From NCBI GenBank assembly GCA_936432065.2, contig OW386291.2, forward strand, positions 25,831,821-25,895,820: 64,000 nucleotides of DNA, given 5' to 3'. This DNA is from Rutpela maculata. Its lineage: Eukaryota; Arthropoda; Insecta; Coleoptera; Cerambycidae. A program made the translations under genes and the position numbers. Below the pieces are notes generated by a model. The model ran no database searches, was not told where the DNA came from, and saw only the letters and a program-made list of their open reading frames with translations. The first letter of the stretch is position 1; every line of letters begins with the position of its first letter. Shown piece after piece: positions 10,690 through 23,017 of this stretch.

Positions 10690-11855
10690 CTTTCCCATGA
10701 CTATAATATACCTACTAGTCCATACGAAACTTGCAAAAAAAGTGTAAAACCCCAAAAGTGCAGGGGTAGCGACCAAACATGACTACCCTACGTTTTCGAG
10801 GACGACCCCCTTTTTCAATTTTTCGTTGTCAGGCATGCGAGGACTTGTTTTATCGTTTTTTTTTTTTATTAAACTCAATATATCCTGTAAAATTTCGCAA
10901 CCAGACATCCTAACGACCCACCCCATAATAATAAATGATGCATGTCTAGAATAAAAATCATATACATAAAATAAAAATCATATACATACTGTGAAAATAA
11001 ATATATAATAAAAAAAGTGAACTATGCACATACACGACTACATATACTTGCGCATAGCTCGTCCTATTAAACCCCTTTTAAGCTGCAATAAAAGAAATTC
11101 TCTCTCTAGAAAACCTGATTCAATGAGCGCTTGTGATCTCACTATAAGAAATCCGATGGTTTTGAGCATGCAAGGGTAGTTTTTGAGGACTAAGAGAGAA
11201 ACTGATGCAACTATCGTATTCTCCACCCTTGAAAACAGGGGATACCTTCTTCTCTTTAGAGGAACACTTCAGGATTCAGGGAGGGGGTGGTTTCAGCCCC
11301 CCTGGGGTCGTTAGAATGTCTGGTTGCAAAATGTTACAGGACATATTGAGTTTCCTCAAAAAAAAAAAACCGATCCAACAAGTCCTTGCATGCCAGAAAA
11401 CGAAAAAGGGTTGGTTTTATGCATTTGGGGGTAGTTGGTTAGGTGTAGGAGGCTAAATAATATCAGCACCGTGTTCTCCGCTCTTGAAAGCGTGCGGAAA
11501 ACAATTTTCAGCACGTTTGGATGTTTCTTGCAAGTTTCGGTATTGAGGGGGGCGGGGGGTGGATTCAACCCCCGTGGGTCGTTAGGATGTCTGGTTGCGA
11601 AATTTTACAGGATATATTGAGTTTCCTCAGAAAAGAACACGACCCAACAAATCCTCGCATGCCTGACAACGAAAAATCGAAAAGAGGGTGGTTTTTTGCG
11701 TTTGGAGGTAGTTCGAGAGAGGTAGGGACCGCGCGACTATCACCATCGTGTTAGCCGTCCTCGAGAACGGGACAATAGTCATGTTTGGTCCCTACCCCTG
11801 CACTTTTGGGGTTTTTGCAACTTTGGCATGGACTATATTTTCACTCTCATGGCTG
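10690..11855. mobile_element. TIR/foldback element with internal tandem repeats
   Basis: The left end (10697 onward, with CCCCAAAAGTGCAGGGGTAG near 10750) is the inverse of the right end (CTACCCCTGCACTTTTGGGG near 11793). The arms are about 120 bp or more. The interior holds two direct copies of a unit of about 270 bp (containing GGGTCGTTAGGATGTCTGG near 11306 and 11576), plus an inverted copy near 10790-10920. No protein is encoded. The exact termini and duplication could not be fixed by eye. Confidence 0.75.
11205..11735 (+). repeat. two tandem units of about 270 bp
   Basis: Unit 1 (about 11205-11460) and unit 2 (about 11461-11735) share GTCGTTAG(A/G)ATGTCTGG, ACAGGA(C/T)ATATTGAGTTT and GCATGCC. 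The G-rich runs between them vary in length. A third partial start follows at 11736. Confidence 0.75.
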
Positions 11856-12705
11856 AACATAACCTATTTTTCTAGGTGAAAAATTTCTGGGAGCCACGTG
11901 TTGTGCCTTACTTTTTTGTGAACGCGTATGAGTTCAATGTTTAGGCGCCGGGTGTTGTGCCTTTCTTTTGTTTTTGTTTAGGTATGCTCCAATAGTCTTT
12001 TTAACAATTTTTTCCAAAATCGAAACCTTCATTTAGTCTTCGACTTAGGTCGATTCTGGAATATTCTATAACATAATCAGTAATCAATTTAAAACAAAAC
12101 AAGAATAATCCAAAATTACATTTTTTTCCTTAGTTAATGATTATATTCAATTTAACGAACACCCGAGCAACGACGAGTAAACTTAGATAGTTTTGAATGT
12201 AATGGATTAAAATGTTACCACATAATCCTATTTTTGTAACAAGAAATCGTGGAAGTCACTATACATTTATAATTAAATTAATTATGTAATTCTTGGCATT
12301 ACACGAATAGTTTAATTTAATTTTAGTATTTTGGCCCAATGACCCTAGTTTGCAGAAAGTAAGTAAGTAAGCAATTTACCGAATTACTTTTATACAAGCA
12401 AGTTTAATTTAATGTAACAGCGGTCTTGACATTGAACTTGATGTGGTAGACGTTCTGATTAATTAAGAGAAACTTTCCATTAAAAAAATTAAAACGTCTA
12501 AATCTGTTAATATTTAAGCGAATGACTAACCATGCGCATGAAAATTGTTTTGGATGCAAGGTAAAAAATAGCAATATTTTACAAAACAAAATGACACACG
12601 CTTATGCGATTCTTTTTTGTCTATGCGTACAACTCCTTTACTTTGTTGTGTCCTGAAGTTTTTTAAATTTTTTTATACATATTAGATATCATCCACTTTT
12701 GTATT
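11856..12705. other. AT-rich sequence, nothing recognised
   Basis: There is a short (AAGT)n run near 12360 but no gene-like or element-like structure. Confidence 0.4.
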
Positions 12706-12710
12706 ACTTC

Positions 12711-13190
12711 AAATCAAATCAAATCAAATCAAATTTATTGGTGCATTTAACAATAAAGTTTTACACAAGTCAAATAGTGAAATTATGTCGTAATACTATG
12801 AAATGTCATATTATAAAATATAATAAAAATAATTTGTAAAATAGCATAACTAATTTAAAAATATTTCAGTACATAAACATATACATACACAAATATACAC
12901 ATTAAAATATACTGAAAAAGGTAAAATTGTTGTCCATTATTTTGGTTTCAGTGCTATTAAAATTTAAAAACTCATGTATATTATAAAAACAACACTCTTT
13001 TATTAACATTTTTATTAACTGTTTATATTTCACGAATTTGGAATTTTATTAAAAAATTTAAGGCCATAGCAATTAAAGCCACAATCACTTGACTTAAGTC
13101 TATTAAAATCTATCACTAAATTAGGCTGACTCCTCGTATTATATTTGTGAATATCCTCGTGTTTTTTGTATCGGTGTATTTTTATAAATA
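12711..13190 (-). pseudogene. LINE 3' end: C-terminal tail of the RT protein, 3' UTR and (TTTGA)n tail
   Basis: On the minus strand the C-terminus reads HKYNTRSQPNLV, then RLKSSDCGFNCYGLKFFNK (13160-13020). This is the conserved terminal motif of Jockey/CR1-type ORF2 proteins. A short AT-rich 3' UTR follows, ending in AATAAATTTGATTTGATTTG at about 12735-12711, a typical pentanucleotide tail. The upstream part lies at 14469-15405, separated by a mariner-type insertion. Confidence 0.82.
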
Positions 13191-13192
13191 TA

Positions 13193-14466
13193 CAGTATGT
13201 CCGCGGATGGGGTTTACAATAGGTGTAATGGCTAATATTTTTAACTTTTCGAGAAAATGTTATTCTTTATAAAAGTTTTTGCTTGTCTAAAAAATAGTAA
13301 TGACGTTGAGAAAAATTATATTTTTTATACGGGGTGCTCAAAAATTACAAAAACTTAAAATTCCGTAACAGTAAACTGGTTATATTTTTTATTTAAAATG
13401 TGAAATAAAAGAGTTGTTTCAAATTATATGGTCTCTCCAAATTCAAAATTTCATTTGAATATTGCAATGTTTCGAAATAAGTGAATTTTTAGTTAAATAC
13501 TTGTTGGTTTTTATCAAATTTTTATTTAGCTAATTGCATTCGAACAAGGAGAGTAAATATCAGGTAAACAATTCTGAATTTATAAAAGCAAATACATATT
13601 TGAAGGTTGTGACTTTATTAAATATCCAGTATGGTTAAAATGAGGTTTGTATGGAAATATTTTATTCTCCTTCAAAATTCTTTGGGTGCAAGTTTGTTTC
13701 TTTAACCACCTCCAAATGCTGAGCTCGGTTTCTTAACGAAAGTTGGGAATTTTCAGCAACAGATGACAACAATATTGTGGAGGCGTCATTTTGATCATAC
13801 ATTTTTTCTATTTCTACGTCAAGCACTGAACCAGTTTTTTATAATTTTTTGGCCAATTTATGAACTGCCATTCTCGAAACATACACATTGGGAAATCTGA
13901 ATTGTTGGAGAACGTAATGGTATTAACTTTCACCGTATCCATAGCACTCTATTAAAGAAATTCCTTGCTCGACAGTTAACAATTTAAAAATAATTTTTGA
14001 ATACACATATGTCATGATATGTAGACGTAACTAGGTTAAAGCGCACCTAACAATCAAATAAGGCATTACAGGAACAGGATGTTCCTAAAATAGAATTCCA
14101 AATTTCTACAGATTGTAGTATTTGCTAAAATAAAATAAAAGTTAAAAAAAATAGAAATTTGATAAAACCCGACAAATATTTTAATAAAAATTCACTTATT
14201 TGGAAACGTTGCAATATTCAAATGAAATTTTGAATTAGGACAGACCATATAATTTGAAACTTGTTTATTTCACATTTTGTTCCAAAATAAAAAATATAAC
14301 CAGTTTACTTCACGGAATTTTAAGTTTTTGTAATTTTTGATAATTTTTCTCAACGTCATTACTATTTTTTAGGCAAGAAAAAACTTTTATAAAGAATAAC
14401 ATTTTTTCGAAAAGTTAAAAATTTTAGCAATTACACTTATTGTAAACCCCATCCGCGGAAATACTG
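13193..14466. mobile_element. mariner/Tc1-type element with long TIRs in TA
   Basis: The ends read CAGTATGTCCGCGGATGG and, inverted, CAGTATTTCCGCGGATGG, each flanked by TA. The TIRs stay alignable for about 290 bp. Between them the minus strand keeps a broken helix-turn-helix transposase N-terminus (13600-13985). The catalytic DDE/D part is missing, so this is an internally deleted, non-autonomous copy inserted in the LINE. Confidence 0.88.
13600..13985 (-). pseudogene. transposase N-terminal HTH remnant (Tc1/mariner, DUF4817-like)
   Basis: The minus-strand frames give TVEQGISLIECYGYGES, QQFRFPNVYVSRMAVHKLAK, KTGSVLDVE, and further down SLRNRAQHLEVVKETNLHP. The order F/TVE...YG...RFPN...S...KTGS...LHP is that of the paired-type HTH domain at the N-terminus of many insect mariner-like transposases. 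At least three stops or frameshifts interrupt it, and no catalytic domain follows. The protein family is assigned from memory of the motif pattern. Confidence 0.6.
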
Positions 14467-14468
14467 TA

Positions 14469-15405
14469 TATTAGGCAATGAAAAGTAATGGAAATGTTAA
14501 AATTCCCGGTTCAATAAATTCATCTCTTACATCCTCTGTATATCCACAACTTGTAATTATCCTGACGGTTTTTCTCTGTAATCCGAAAATTCTGTTAGCC
14601 TGTAGTGCACGGACCCAGTTTATCAGACCATAAGTCATATGGGACACTATTAGCGAGTAATGGGCCGTTAACAAAATTTTAAAAGTTACAATATTTGTTG
14701 GGTTTCTTAGCAAGAATATATTTTCTGATATCCTTTTTGTTGTGTAATCAACATGGTGGAACGAACCAGTTGAGATTTGGGCCAAGAAAAATACCTAGAA
14801 ATTTAACTATTTCTGGATTTTTATAATTTTCCCTTTTGATGAGAACATTCTAGAGCACCTAACTTATCTTCACCTATGTGCCTTTCAACAACATCCAATT
14901 TATTGGCAGATACCAGGAGTGTAGTATCATCTGCAAATAATACCAAGTCAGCATCAGGTACAGATTTACTTGGGTCATTTACGTATATTAAAAATAAGGT
15001 TGGTCCTAAGACCGATCCCTGTGGCACTCCGCTCCTTATGTTCTGAGATGTCGAGTTAGTATTACTTAGGCTTATGTACTGCTGTCTATGCTTTAGAAAT
15101 GATTCTCTTAAGTTGCAGCTGATCATGTCAAATTTATAAAATTTTAATTTGTCTATTAAAACTTGATAAGAAACACAATCAAAAGCTTTTTGAAGGTCAC
15201 AAAAGGTGACTCCGATATTATCCCCATTTTCATTTCTTTTGACGATTTTGTCTATTAAGTAAGTAATTGCGTCATTTGTAGTCACTTTTTCTCGAAAACC
15301 AAATTGTTTACAATAATATAAATTATTATTTTCAGAATGGTGTGTTATTTGATTTTTTAGACATTTTTCGAACATTTTTGATATTATAGGAACAAGTGTA
15401 GTATT
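14469..15405 (-). pseudogene. LINE reverse transcriptase domain (Jockey/CR1-like)
   Basis: The minus strand at 15375-14821 encodes 184 residues with CKQFGFRE, motif A (FCDLQKAFDCVS), motif B (GVPQGSVLGPTLF) and motif C (LFADD), all catalytic aspartates present. A frameshift near 14820 leads into the thumb and C-terminal block (14785-14471, with SHMTYGLINWV and FGLQRKTVRII). The protein continues after the mariner-type element at 13190. Upstream the frame extends to about 15405 (LVPIISKMFEK). The endonuclease is absent, so the copy is 5'-truncated, as is common for LINEs. Confidence 0.92.
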
Positions 15406-15596
15406 AAATTCTAATTATCTAAGCATGGAGAAATACCATCTTAAGAGGAATACATAGTTAAGAGACAATGGTATGTTCCATGTGTCGCTAAAGAAGTTAT
15501 CGAAGCAATAAATTCTGTCAGTACAGAAAAACATGAGATAAAGATGAGAATAACAGTCGAAGAGCGAGATCCCTAAATCTGACATATGCTATGCAA

Positions 15597-15607
15597 CTCT
15601 CGAATAT
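15597..15607. repeat. 11-bp target-site duplication, left copy
   Basis: CTCTCGAATAT is repeated exactly at 16982-16992 on the far side of the R1-type LINE. Confidence 0.9.
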
Positions 15608-16981
15608 TTTTTTTTCCTTATGGGTTGCGGTGCGAAGCCCCGCCGTACTGAAGCTTAAGCTTATTGTACCCCATAGTCTCGTTATCCCATTAATTCCGTT
15701 CCTCTCCAAAAGGGGAGTATACGGTCAATGGGAGCTCTGGCTATTTCTTCCGGGGTCACGGTTAGTCCCCCGAAGTATGAAAACCTCCCAGCCACCAAGG
15801 CTGGGCATTCACATAGTATGTGGTGAGGAGTTTCTTAATCCTCACCACACATCCTGCATTCTGGATTATCCTTCACACCTATGTTGGTTAGGTGTCTGTT
15901 CAGTGTGCAGTGTCCTGTTAGAATTCCCACTGCACACCTCAGCTGTTTTCTGCTCAGCTTTAGCAATTCGTTAGTCTTTGTCTTGGATGGCCCGCCAGTG
16001 ATGAACATACGTGACTGTCTCATCCCCGGCGCGCCAGTCCAATACAAGATATTTCCTTTACCATTCCTCTTGCGGTATTGTATGATATCCCGCAGGATGG
16101 CTCCGGTCCCATCAAGGCTGTTTTTGCGCCTTCTTTGGCCAGCTTATCTGCTTTTTCGTTGCCTTCATTGCCCTGGTGTCCTCGCGTCCACTCTAGTTGT
16201 ATACTTTTGTGTTCCGCCAGTTTCGCCAGGGATTCAAGGCAGTCTTTTACCGTTTTGGAACGTATCTCTACTGCATTCAGAGCTTTGATAGCTGCTTGAC
16301 TGTCAGTGATGATGCGGATTCTTTTGTCAGTATATGACCCCCGGATCATTTCTTGTGCACAGATTTCTATGGCTGTGACTTCTGCTTGGAACACCGTTGC
16401 GGTACTGCCCAGGTTCAGACTGATATCTGTCCCTGGTTGGTCCCACGTAACACCTGCTCCAGTACTTCTTGACGTTTTCGATCCGTCAGTATACCATATG
16501 GTATCATTTGGATGTCTTCGCAGTTGCCTTGTTCCTTCCTCTTCCCTATCGGGTATGTATACCCTGAAGGTCTTTGTGAAGTTGTGGCTTGTGCTGATTC
16601 TATCTGACTGCATATCTAGTAGTCGATTTTTTCTTATTTGTTGGAATATTTCGGTGTGGTATCCTGTTCTTGGAATGGTCCCATGTCCGTTTATTTTCAG
16701 CCTGTACGCCGCCAACAGTGCCTCACTCTCCACTACTAATTGTAGTGGGGGCAGGCAAAGTAGAGCTTCCATGGCTGCGGTAGGCGTTGCTGACATTGCT
16801 TCCGTTATGCCTAGACATGCTAGTCTTTGTACTTTCCGTAGTTTTCTCAATGCCTCTCCTTTTCCGGCTTTATGCCACCAGATCAGGGAGGCATAGGTTA
16901 TTATTGGTACAGCCAGTGCACCATTCTTGGTTGTAGTCCCCAATTTTTACCTACCATTCTTCTGCTGGCCCATAAGGCCCT
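15608..16981 (-). pseudogene. 5'-truncated R1/LOA-type LINE with RNase H
   Basis: The minus strand carries the end of the RT thumb (YASLIWW, LACLGITEAM), then a complete-looking RNase H domain: WYTDGSK, the AEVTAIEIC glutamate, ITDSQAA, and RGHQGNEGNEKADKLA with the final His and Asp. After a frameshift near 16040 comes the CCHC-type knuckle region (TGHCTLNRHL, then NPECRMCGE). The 3' end carries an A run (T-run on the plus strand at 15608-15616), and an 11-bp duplication flanks the insertion. This is the signature of target-primed reverse transcription with 5' truncation. It looks relatively young because 307 codons are still open. Confidence 0.95.
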
Positions 16982-16992
16982 CTCTCGAATAT

Positions 16993-18204
16993 ACAAAAAC
17001 AGGGAGTTGATTCTTATGTAAAAACAACTCACAAAACATATTTTTGAGGTCTAGATTTGATTGGGAATTGCGAATGTAGAGAAAATAGCCTTTTTCCATC
17101 TTTTATTTTGGAAAAATATTATTTTCAATATTCCCTCTATCTCTGTCATTTGTTCTCGTGAAAACTTGACATTTTAGTATTATAATTAATCAAAGCTTTC
17201 GCTTTCCAACGATGTATGCAAAAATAATTTTTGTTATGGTATGACTGAAAAATAAATAAATATTAATGAAAGTATTGCCATTTCTGTGTAATTTACAGCG
17301 AAAAAGTGTAGTAAGTGTGGTGTGGTGAGGTAACATTTTTATTTTTCAAAATAACTGCATGGTATAAGCGAGCAAGCTGCAGCTAATGAAATGAGGAATT
17401 TTTTTATTTGGAGCATTTTTTTTATAAAATGTTTGCCTTGTAAAACGAGCATTGTTCTGGCGCGCTGTTCCTAACTCTCTCGGGCATTTTATTATATTTC
17501 TGTATGAATATGGAGTGTTTAGTTCACTACTGTTTGTTTTTCAGGATATATTATTGTAAATATTGTTTTACTTTAAAAACAGATTTATTTTCAACTGGTT
17601 TATGATTAAGCGTATATCCATAACATCAAGAGATCAGGTGAGAAATTCTTATTGTAAACATAATGCAGGAAATCGTATAGTAATGCATCTACTAATTTCT
17701 AAAAAAGCTAATTTGTTAAATCCCGCCGAAAGTATGTAGAGTTTTCCAAGTCTTTATACATAGTCGTCCAGAACCCATGGAAAGTATGGAGACATTTAAG
17801 AACCAATTTATTTGCAAACTAAAAATATAACGAATTAATTTTTTACACTCGTTCGACAACTACCTTTTTTCTTTACTTATTCAAGAATCTACTATCATAT
17901 TCTGATTTCTCGAACAGCAGAAATAGTAATTTATAAAAAATCAAAAGGAAAATATATCTATGAATATATTAATTTACAATCTTTGCATTCTTTTGTTAAC
18001 CTACATTCAGATTATACTAAAAATGAAAAACTCTGAAATAAACTTATTTAGAAAACAGCTATCCGTTCAGTCAAAAATGAGAATAATATAAAAAAATATC
18101 AACTTTTAATCTTTGTACATATTCGACAGTTCACGATAGGTTGTGCTACAGAAAAAGGAGATTTGTAATATATTTTTTTACAAAAACTTATTTACATTTT
18201 TATA
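16993..18204. other. AT-rich sequence, no recognised feature
   Basis: No supported coding, RNA or TIR structure. Confidence 0.4.
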
Positions 18205-18206
18205 TA

Positions 18207-18919
18207 CAGTGTGTTTCACTTGAAATGGTGACACCCCAATAACTTTTTTTTTCCAATTTGAATCAAATTTTACTTAAGTATGGAACAAATTAGGATCTAT
18301 TTATGACCAGAAAAACATTCACCTCCTAGAAATGCAAAGCCATCTGCGGTGCCAAAATATGCGGAGAAAATAAAAAAATCATATTAGGCATGTTTTTATC
18401 GGAAAATTTTGTTAATGAAACTTGTTCGGCATTGTTCAAAAACCTTAAGTCCCAAATTTAATCAACATTAAAAAATTAAAAAATTTTGATTAAAATAAAG
18501 TCCGAAAATATCATTTTAATGAGTTTTTTTGTATAGAAAACTGTACTATAACAATTTTGTTTGGAATTAAACCCAAGCTGTCAGGTAGTTGTCAAGCAAT
18601 CTACAGTTTTTTTAAATAATTAGTTTTAAAACTTTAATTTTTCAATTTTTTTATTTTGATTAAATTTTGGGCATAAGGTTTTTGGACAATTCTGAACAAG
18701 TTTCATTAAAAAGAATTTCCGATAAAAATGCCTAATATGATTTTTTTATTTTCTCCGTATATTTTGGTACCGCAGGTGGCTTTGCGTTTGTAGGAGGCGA
18801 ATGTTTTTCTGGTCATAAGTAGATCCTAATTTGCTATAATTTGTTTTAAGTATACTTAAGTAAAATTTGATTTGATAAAATAGTTATTGAGGTGTTACCA
18901 TTTCAAGTGAAACACACTG
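18207..18919. mobile_element. palindromic mariner-type MITE in TA
   Basis: The ends CAGTGTGTTTCACTTGAAAT (left) and the identical inverse on the right are flanked by TA (18205-18206 and 18920-18921). The two halves are complementary almost to the centre near 18560. It has no coding capacity. Confidence 0.9.
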
Positions 18920-18921
18920 TA

Positions 18922-19023
18922 TAAAAGGAATCCTTCTCATCGCTTAGATAAATGTTCCAGGATTAAGCGATTTCTCAGAGATGAAATTACAGATTAACTT
19001 CACGGTGAGTCCTTTTATATATA
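18922..19023. other. spacer between two MITEs
   Basis: About 100 bp of ordinary AT-rich sequence. Confidence 0.4.
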
Positions 19024-19639
19024 CAACGTGATCTACCATGAATGCGGAAAATAAAATTGTGTACTAGTCTGCAATGTGGGAAAGCCCCTGCAAAATTTTA
19101 GAGCGCCCCGAGGTAATTCAGTATATTAAAAATGATTAAAATTTACGAATATACACTACCATTGTTGAGTAGGTCAAAAATAGGGCGACGAAGTTACTTG
19201 TGAAATAACACATTGGACATATTCACATTTCCTTAATTGGCATAAAAAGTGAAGCCGGCCGGTGAGATCAAAGTTCCGCGTTTTTTGCTTTCGGTCGAAC
19301 AAATAGGACACCGGCGTGTTATTAATGTGTTTTAAGTACAGCTATTGCAGAGTTGACTGGCATGGGGTCAATGTCTTTTCGATTTATTTCGCTATTTTTG
19401 TAGTGTGATTTGATTAAAACCAAAAAGTCACTTCTACCCTCTCCAGCTTTGCTGTCAATAGTGTCAATCCCAAGTCTGATAAAGTGATATGGTTGTACCG
19501 CGTTACGTCAGATTAGTTAAAGTCGGCGCATTTCTACAAAAAAATAAGGTCATTTTTTTTTTATTTTTCATTTTTTTAACTCCTTTCAGTGGAGACAACC
19601 TACTGTTAAATTTTCCGCATGTCATGGTAGATCACGTTG
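19024..19639. mobile_element. TIR element in TA, termini CAACGTGATCTACC
   Basis: The left end CAACGTGATCTACCATGA and the right end in inverse are the same, extending with a 2-bp gap into TGCGGAAAAT. TA flanks both ends within a TATATA context. TIRs are about 35 bp; the interior is unique and contains a GC-rich patch near 19255. No transposase is visible. Confidence 0.82.
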
Positions 19640-19641
19640 TA

Positions 19642-20354
19642 TATATAAATTTGAGATAGAGTTTTGTAAATAAATTCATTTTAGAGCTTTTTGTTCCCTA
19701 GCAGTTCTCAGAATATATTGGCTTATATTTTATAATTAAAAGAATGACAATATAAACATAATTTAGAGCAAAATAATATGTATAATATGTTGTTATTATG
19801 ATCGATCACCGACCCCGGACAGGAACAAGATGGCTTTGTTTGTAAGGTCATAATTTATGTAGGTAATCAGTATAAAACTGCTGCATTTTTTTAAAATTTA
19901 TCATAATTATTTATTCAAGGGTCATGCCATGAGTGGCAATAAAATGCATTTACTGTGATATTATTTACAGGGTACTTATTCTTGTTTCTATACCGAGATC
20001 TCGAAAATTTAAGAACTTGATCAAAATATAGCACTGAGAAATAAAAAACAATTATTTACATTGGAATTTTAAAAAATGGCTAAAATTGAACCTCAGTGCT
20101 TCTCATGTCATTTGAAGAAGTATAAAAAATAAAAGCACTTTCCATTGTCCACTTTTTTGCTATATAAGATGCCTTAATTTTTTTTTTAATGTCTTACCTA
20201 CGTCTTTCCTCGGACATCATCAACAATATTTCTAAACACGAATCTATATATTTCTTACTACTGAAAAGTTATTTTTGCTGAAAATCTTACAGGCATTTGT
20301 TTAAATGAGTTTATTAAAAATAGTTTTCTGTTTTCCTTTTATTTTCTTTTAGTT
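19642..20354. other. no recognised feature
   Basis: AT-rich, with no supported gene or repeat. Confidence 0.4.
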
Positions 20355-21400
20355 CCATTAAGTGGCTCCTATGTTAAATGGAACAGTACTGAATTTTTTC
20401 AGTGAAGTAAGTATCTAGGATTAAAAACTTACTTGGAACTCGCATTTGGAAAGGATACTTACAAAAGCAACCACGGCTATCTGGACGTGCCGTAGGCTGT
20501 TTGATAAGACTTGGTCTGAAGCCAAAAATGATATATTGGTCCTACTTTCGGTTGTCAGACCCATGATGACCTACGCGTCATGTGTATGGTGGCCAAAAAC
20601 ACAAGAGAAACTGGCAAAAGAAAAGCTGCAGAAACTGAAACGCCTTGCCTGTCTAGGGCAACAGGAGCAATGTGCTCCTGTCCCACAGCAGCTATGTAGG
20701 CAATACTGGACTTACTTCCTCAGCATTTGCATCTGAGGAAGGAGGCAGCACTTGGTGCCCTAAAGCTGCATCAGGCAGTTAAATTTAGACCAGGAGACCT
20801 GGTTTGTCATTTAAGGATTTTGGAGCTAATCCAACTTGAATTCATGACCAAACCACTGACTCAAAGCCAATCAAGCACAACTTTGACTGCCCGTTTGATG
20901 TGCTGATTGAGAGCCGTCAAGTACTGCGGTTGAAGAAAGAGTCACTTATCTGGTACACAGATGAATCTAAGATGGATAATGGGTTTGGTGTTGGCGTAGC
21001 GGGGCCTAAATGCAGGCTATCTAAAGCCCTTGGTAACACCCCAATCATCTTCCAGGCGGAAATCTATGCTATAGATCTCTGTGTCCAAAATGCCACAAGG
21101 CTTCTCGAACTCGAAAAGTTCCATGGGCATGGCAGATGATGACTGTGAAGCTGCAACTGAGACTGCGGAACATATACTTTGCGAATGCAAGGTATTAATC
21201 CGCATTAGAACAGGCGGAATTAATGGCTGAAAACATATGGGAATTCGCTCACAGGAAAATCACAAACTTTGCAAAAAGTCTTGGAATCCTGAACAACAAC
21301 TAGTTGTAGGGTAAATCACAAAAGACTTTTTAGATCGATGTGAAGAAAGGCCAACTCAGGGCCAAGCGACCCTTTAAACAATCTACAATCAAAGTGGCCG
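20355..21400 (+). pseudogene. R1/LOA-type LINE fragment, thumb to RNase H to C-terminus
   Basis: The plus strand reads EVKYLG-like and KLTWNSHL-like pieces (20405-20440), then TYASCVWWP and KLKRLACLG (20570-20660), as in the RT thumb. RNase H follows with WYTDESK (D) and AEIYAIDLC (E); the rest of the domain is deleted at about 21130. Past the deletion comes the CCHC remnant (ETAEHILCECK) and a C-terminus ending at 21301-21303. Frameshifts occur near 20730 and 20900. It belongs to the same broad clade as the copies at 15608 and 32009 but is more decayed. The 3' boundary is approximate. Confidence 0.85.
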
Positions 21401-23017
21401 TTCAGTATCATCAGATTGAAAGTAAAACGTTTAACAAATGTAACCCATGGGTACTTACTCTCTTAGTACCAATATGACATGGCTTAATTAGTTTCTCCTA
21501 GAAAATATAGGCAGGATGCATTATTTATTCTGTTTTTATTATTTTAGAGAGGGACTTCTCCCACATCTGAGCTGGGGGTCCATTTTTCAATTTCGCCTCG
21601 AGGTGTAACCGTCCTGACCACGTATCCAAATTTGAGGAAAATAGATCTGATTGTTTGGACACTAGGTTCCATCACATAAAAATAAGCGGCACAGCTATTT
21701 TTTAAGTCATATTTTTGAATAAAATCACCAAAAACTCAAAATCAAATTTTTGCATCATCACAATAATAGTTTCCTCTTTTTGTAATATAAAAAATGAGAA
21801 AAAAAATGTAGTAAACTTAATCAACTTAAAAAAAAGTAACTAAACACTAAGAAATAAAATTTCACTCAGTCGCCTAGTTACTTCGACTTTTTTAAATCTT
21901 TTTGAAGACAGTTAAAAACGTGATATAAAAAATATCTTTTTTTGATATACCGCTTTTTCTTGGAATTTATCTAGTGTGCTTCTGCTTGTGTTCCTAATTA
22001 GTATAAGTTTCTTTGTTAAAACTAAATATACTATAAAAAGAATAAAGTGAATGCATTTTCCACGAATGGTTTTGAGGAACAGAACATCGACGTCTTGTTA
22101 AAAACCTGTTTATGCTATCTCCTACAAAGTAAAAACTAAATGTTAATTAGAAGTTTAAAAAACTCATTATTAAAGTAAGGTACAATAGAGAATTTGGATA
22201 TACGACAATAATATCGTATATTACATAGGACATGTCCAAAAGTCCACTAATTGTTTATTTTTTTAAAGAAAGCTCTTATAGAAGAACATTATGCGATTAT
22301 ATAGACTTAACTAGTTGTAACGCGAAAATATATTGCATAAGCTGCCAACGCTTCTAGCATTATTATTATTATTATTTCACTATATTCAGATTAAATTAAA
22401 TCACACTGTATTTTCGAATGAAGGGAACGAAGCTTTCCAAGCAGTGGGTTATTTTATAGTCATTTTTCATATTAAAAAAGGAACTAATCTATTTTCTATA
22501 TTACGTCAGGATTTTTTACCAATAAAGAAAGAAATATTACTTTTTTACCATTTTTATTTACTTTTCTAGATAAATTTACATCGGCATCTTATATAAAGAA
22601 CTTTTATATTGAATTATTTATGTTGACACAGTAAAAAATTAGGTTTAAAAAGGCCCAGCAGTATAATGTTTATTAACTAAATTGTTTTCTTTAACGATTA
22701 TACTTGAGAAGAGTAAAAAAGTTCAGTTTTGCAGATCTTCTTCCATTTCTTTTTATTCCATATTTCTCTTCAATATTCAACACTAATCTGCCATTAAGTT
22801 AACGTTTCACCGTTTCTGGGATCTTTCTTTTATTTCTCTGATGTTTTGGTGAAATCTTTTACCTTGTTTTTCGCTTAGGCTTCCTAGACTTCATGTTACA
22901 ACAAAGCTTGCTAAAGTTTTTTGGCGTAGTTTCTACAAATATGAATCTAAACAAATTCTTTATATCTGGTAGAAAAATAAACTTTTCATAACTTATAGAA
23001 ATGCCTCTCCATATTTT
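21401..23017. other. AT-rich sequence, no recognised feature
   Basis: Short TTA and poly(A/T) runs only. No coding motif or inverted repeat was found. Confidence 0.4.

Noticed and set aside
16306..16896. 196-codon plus-strand frame
   Set aside because: It is the antisense shadow of the R1-type RNase H frame on the minus strand.
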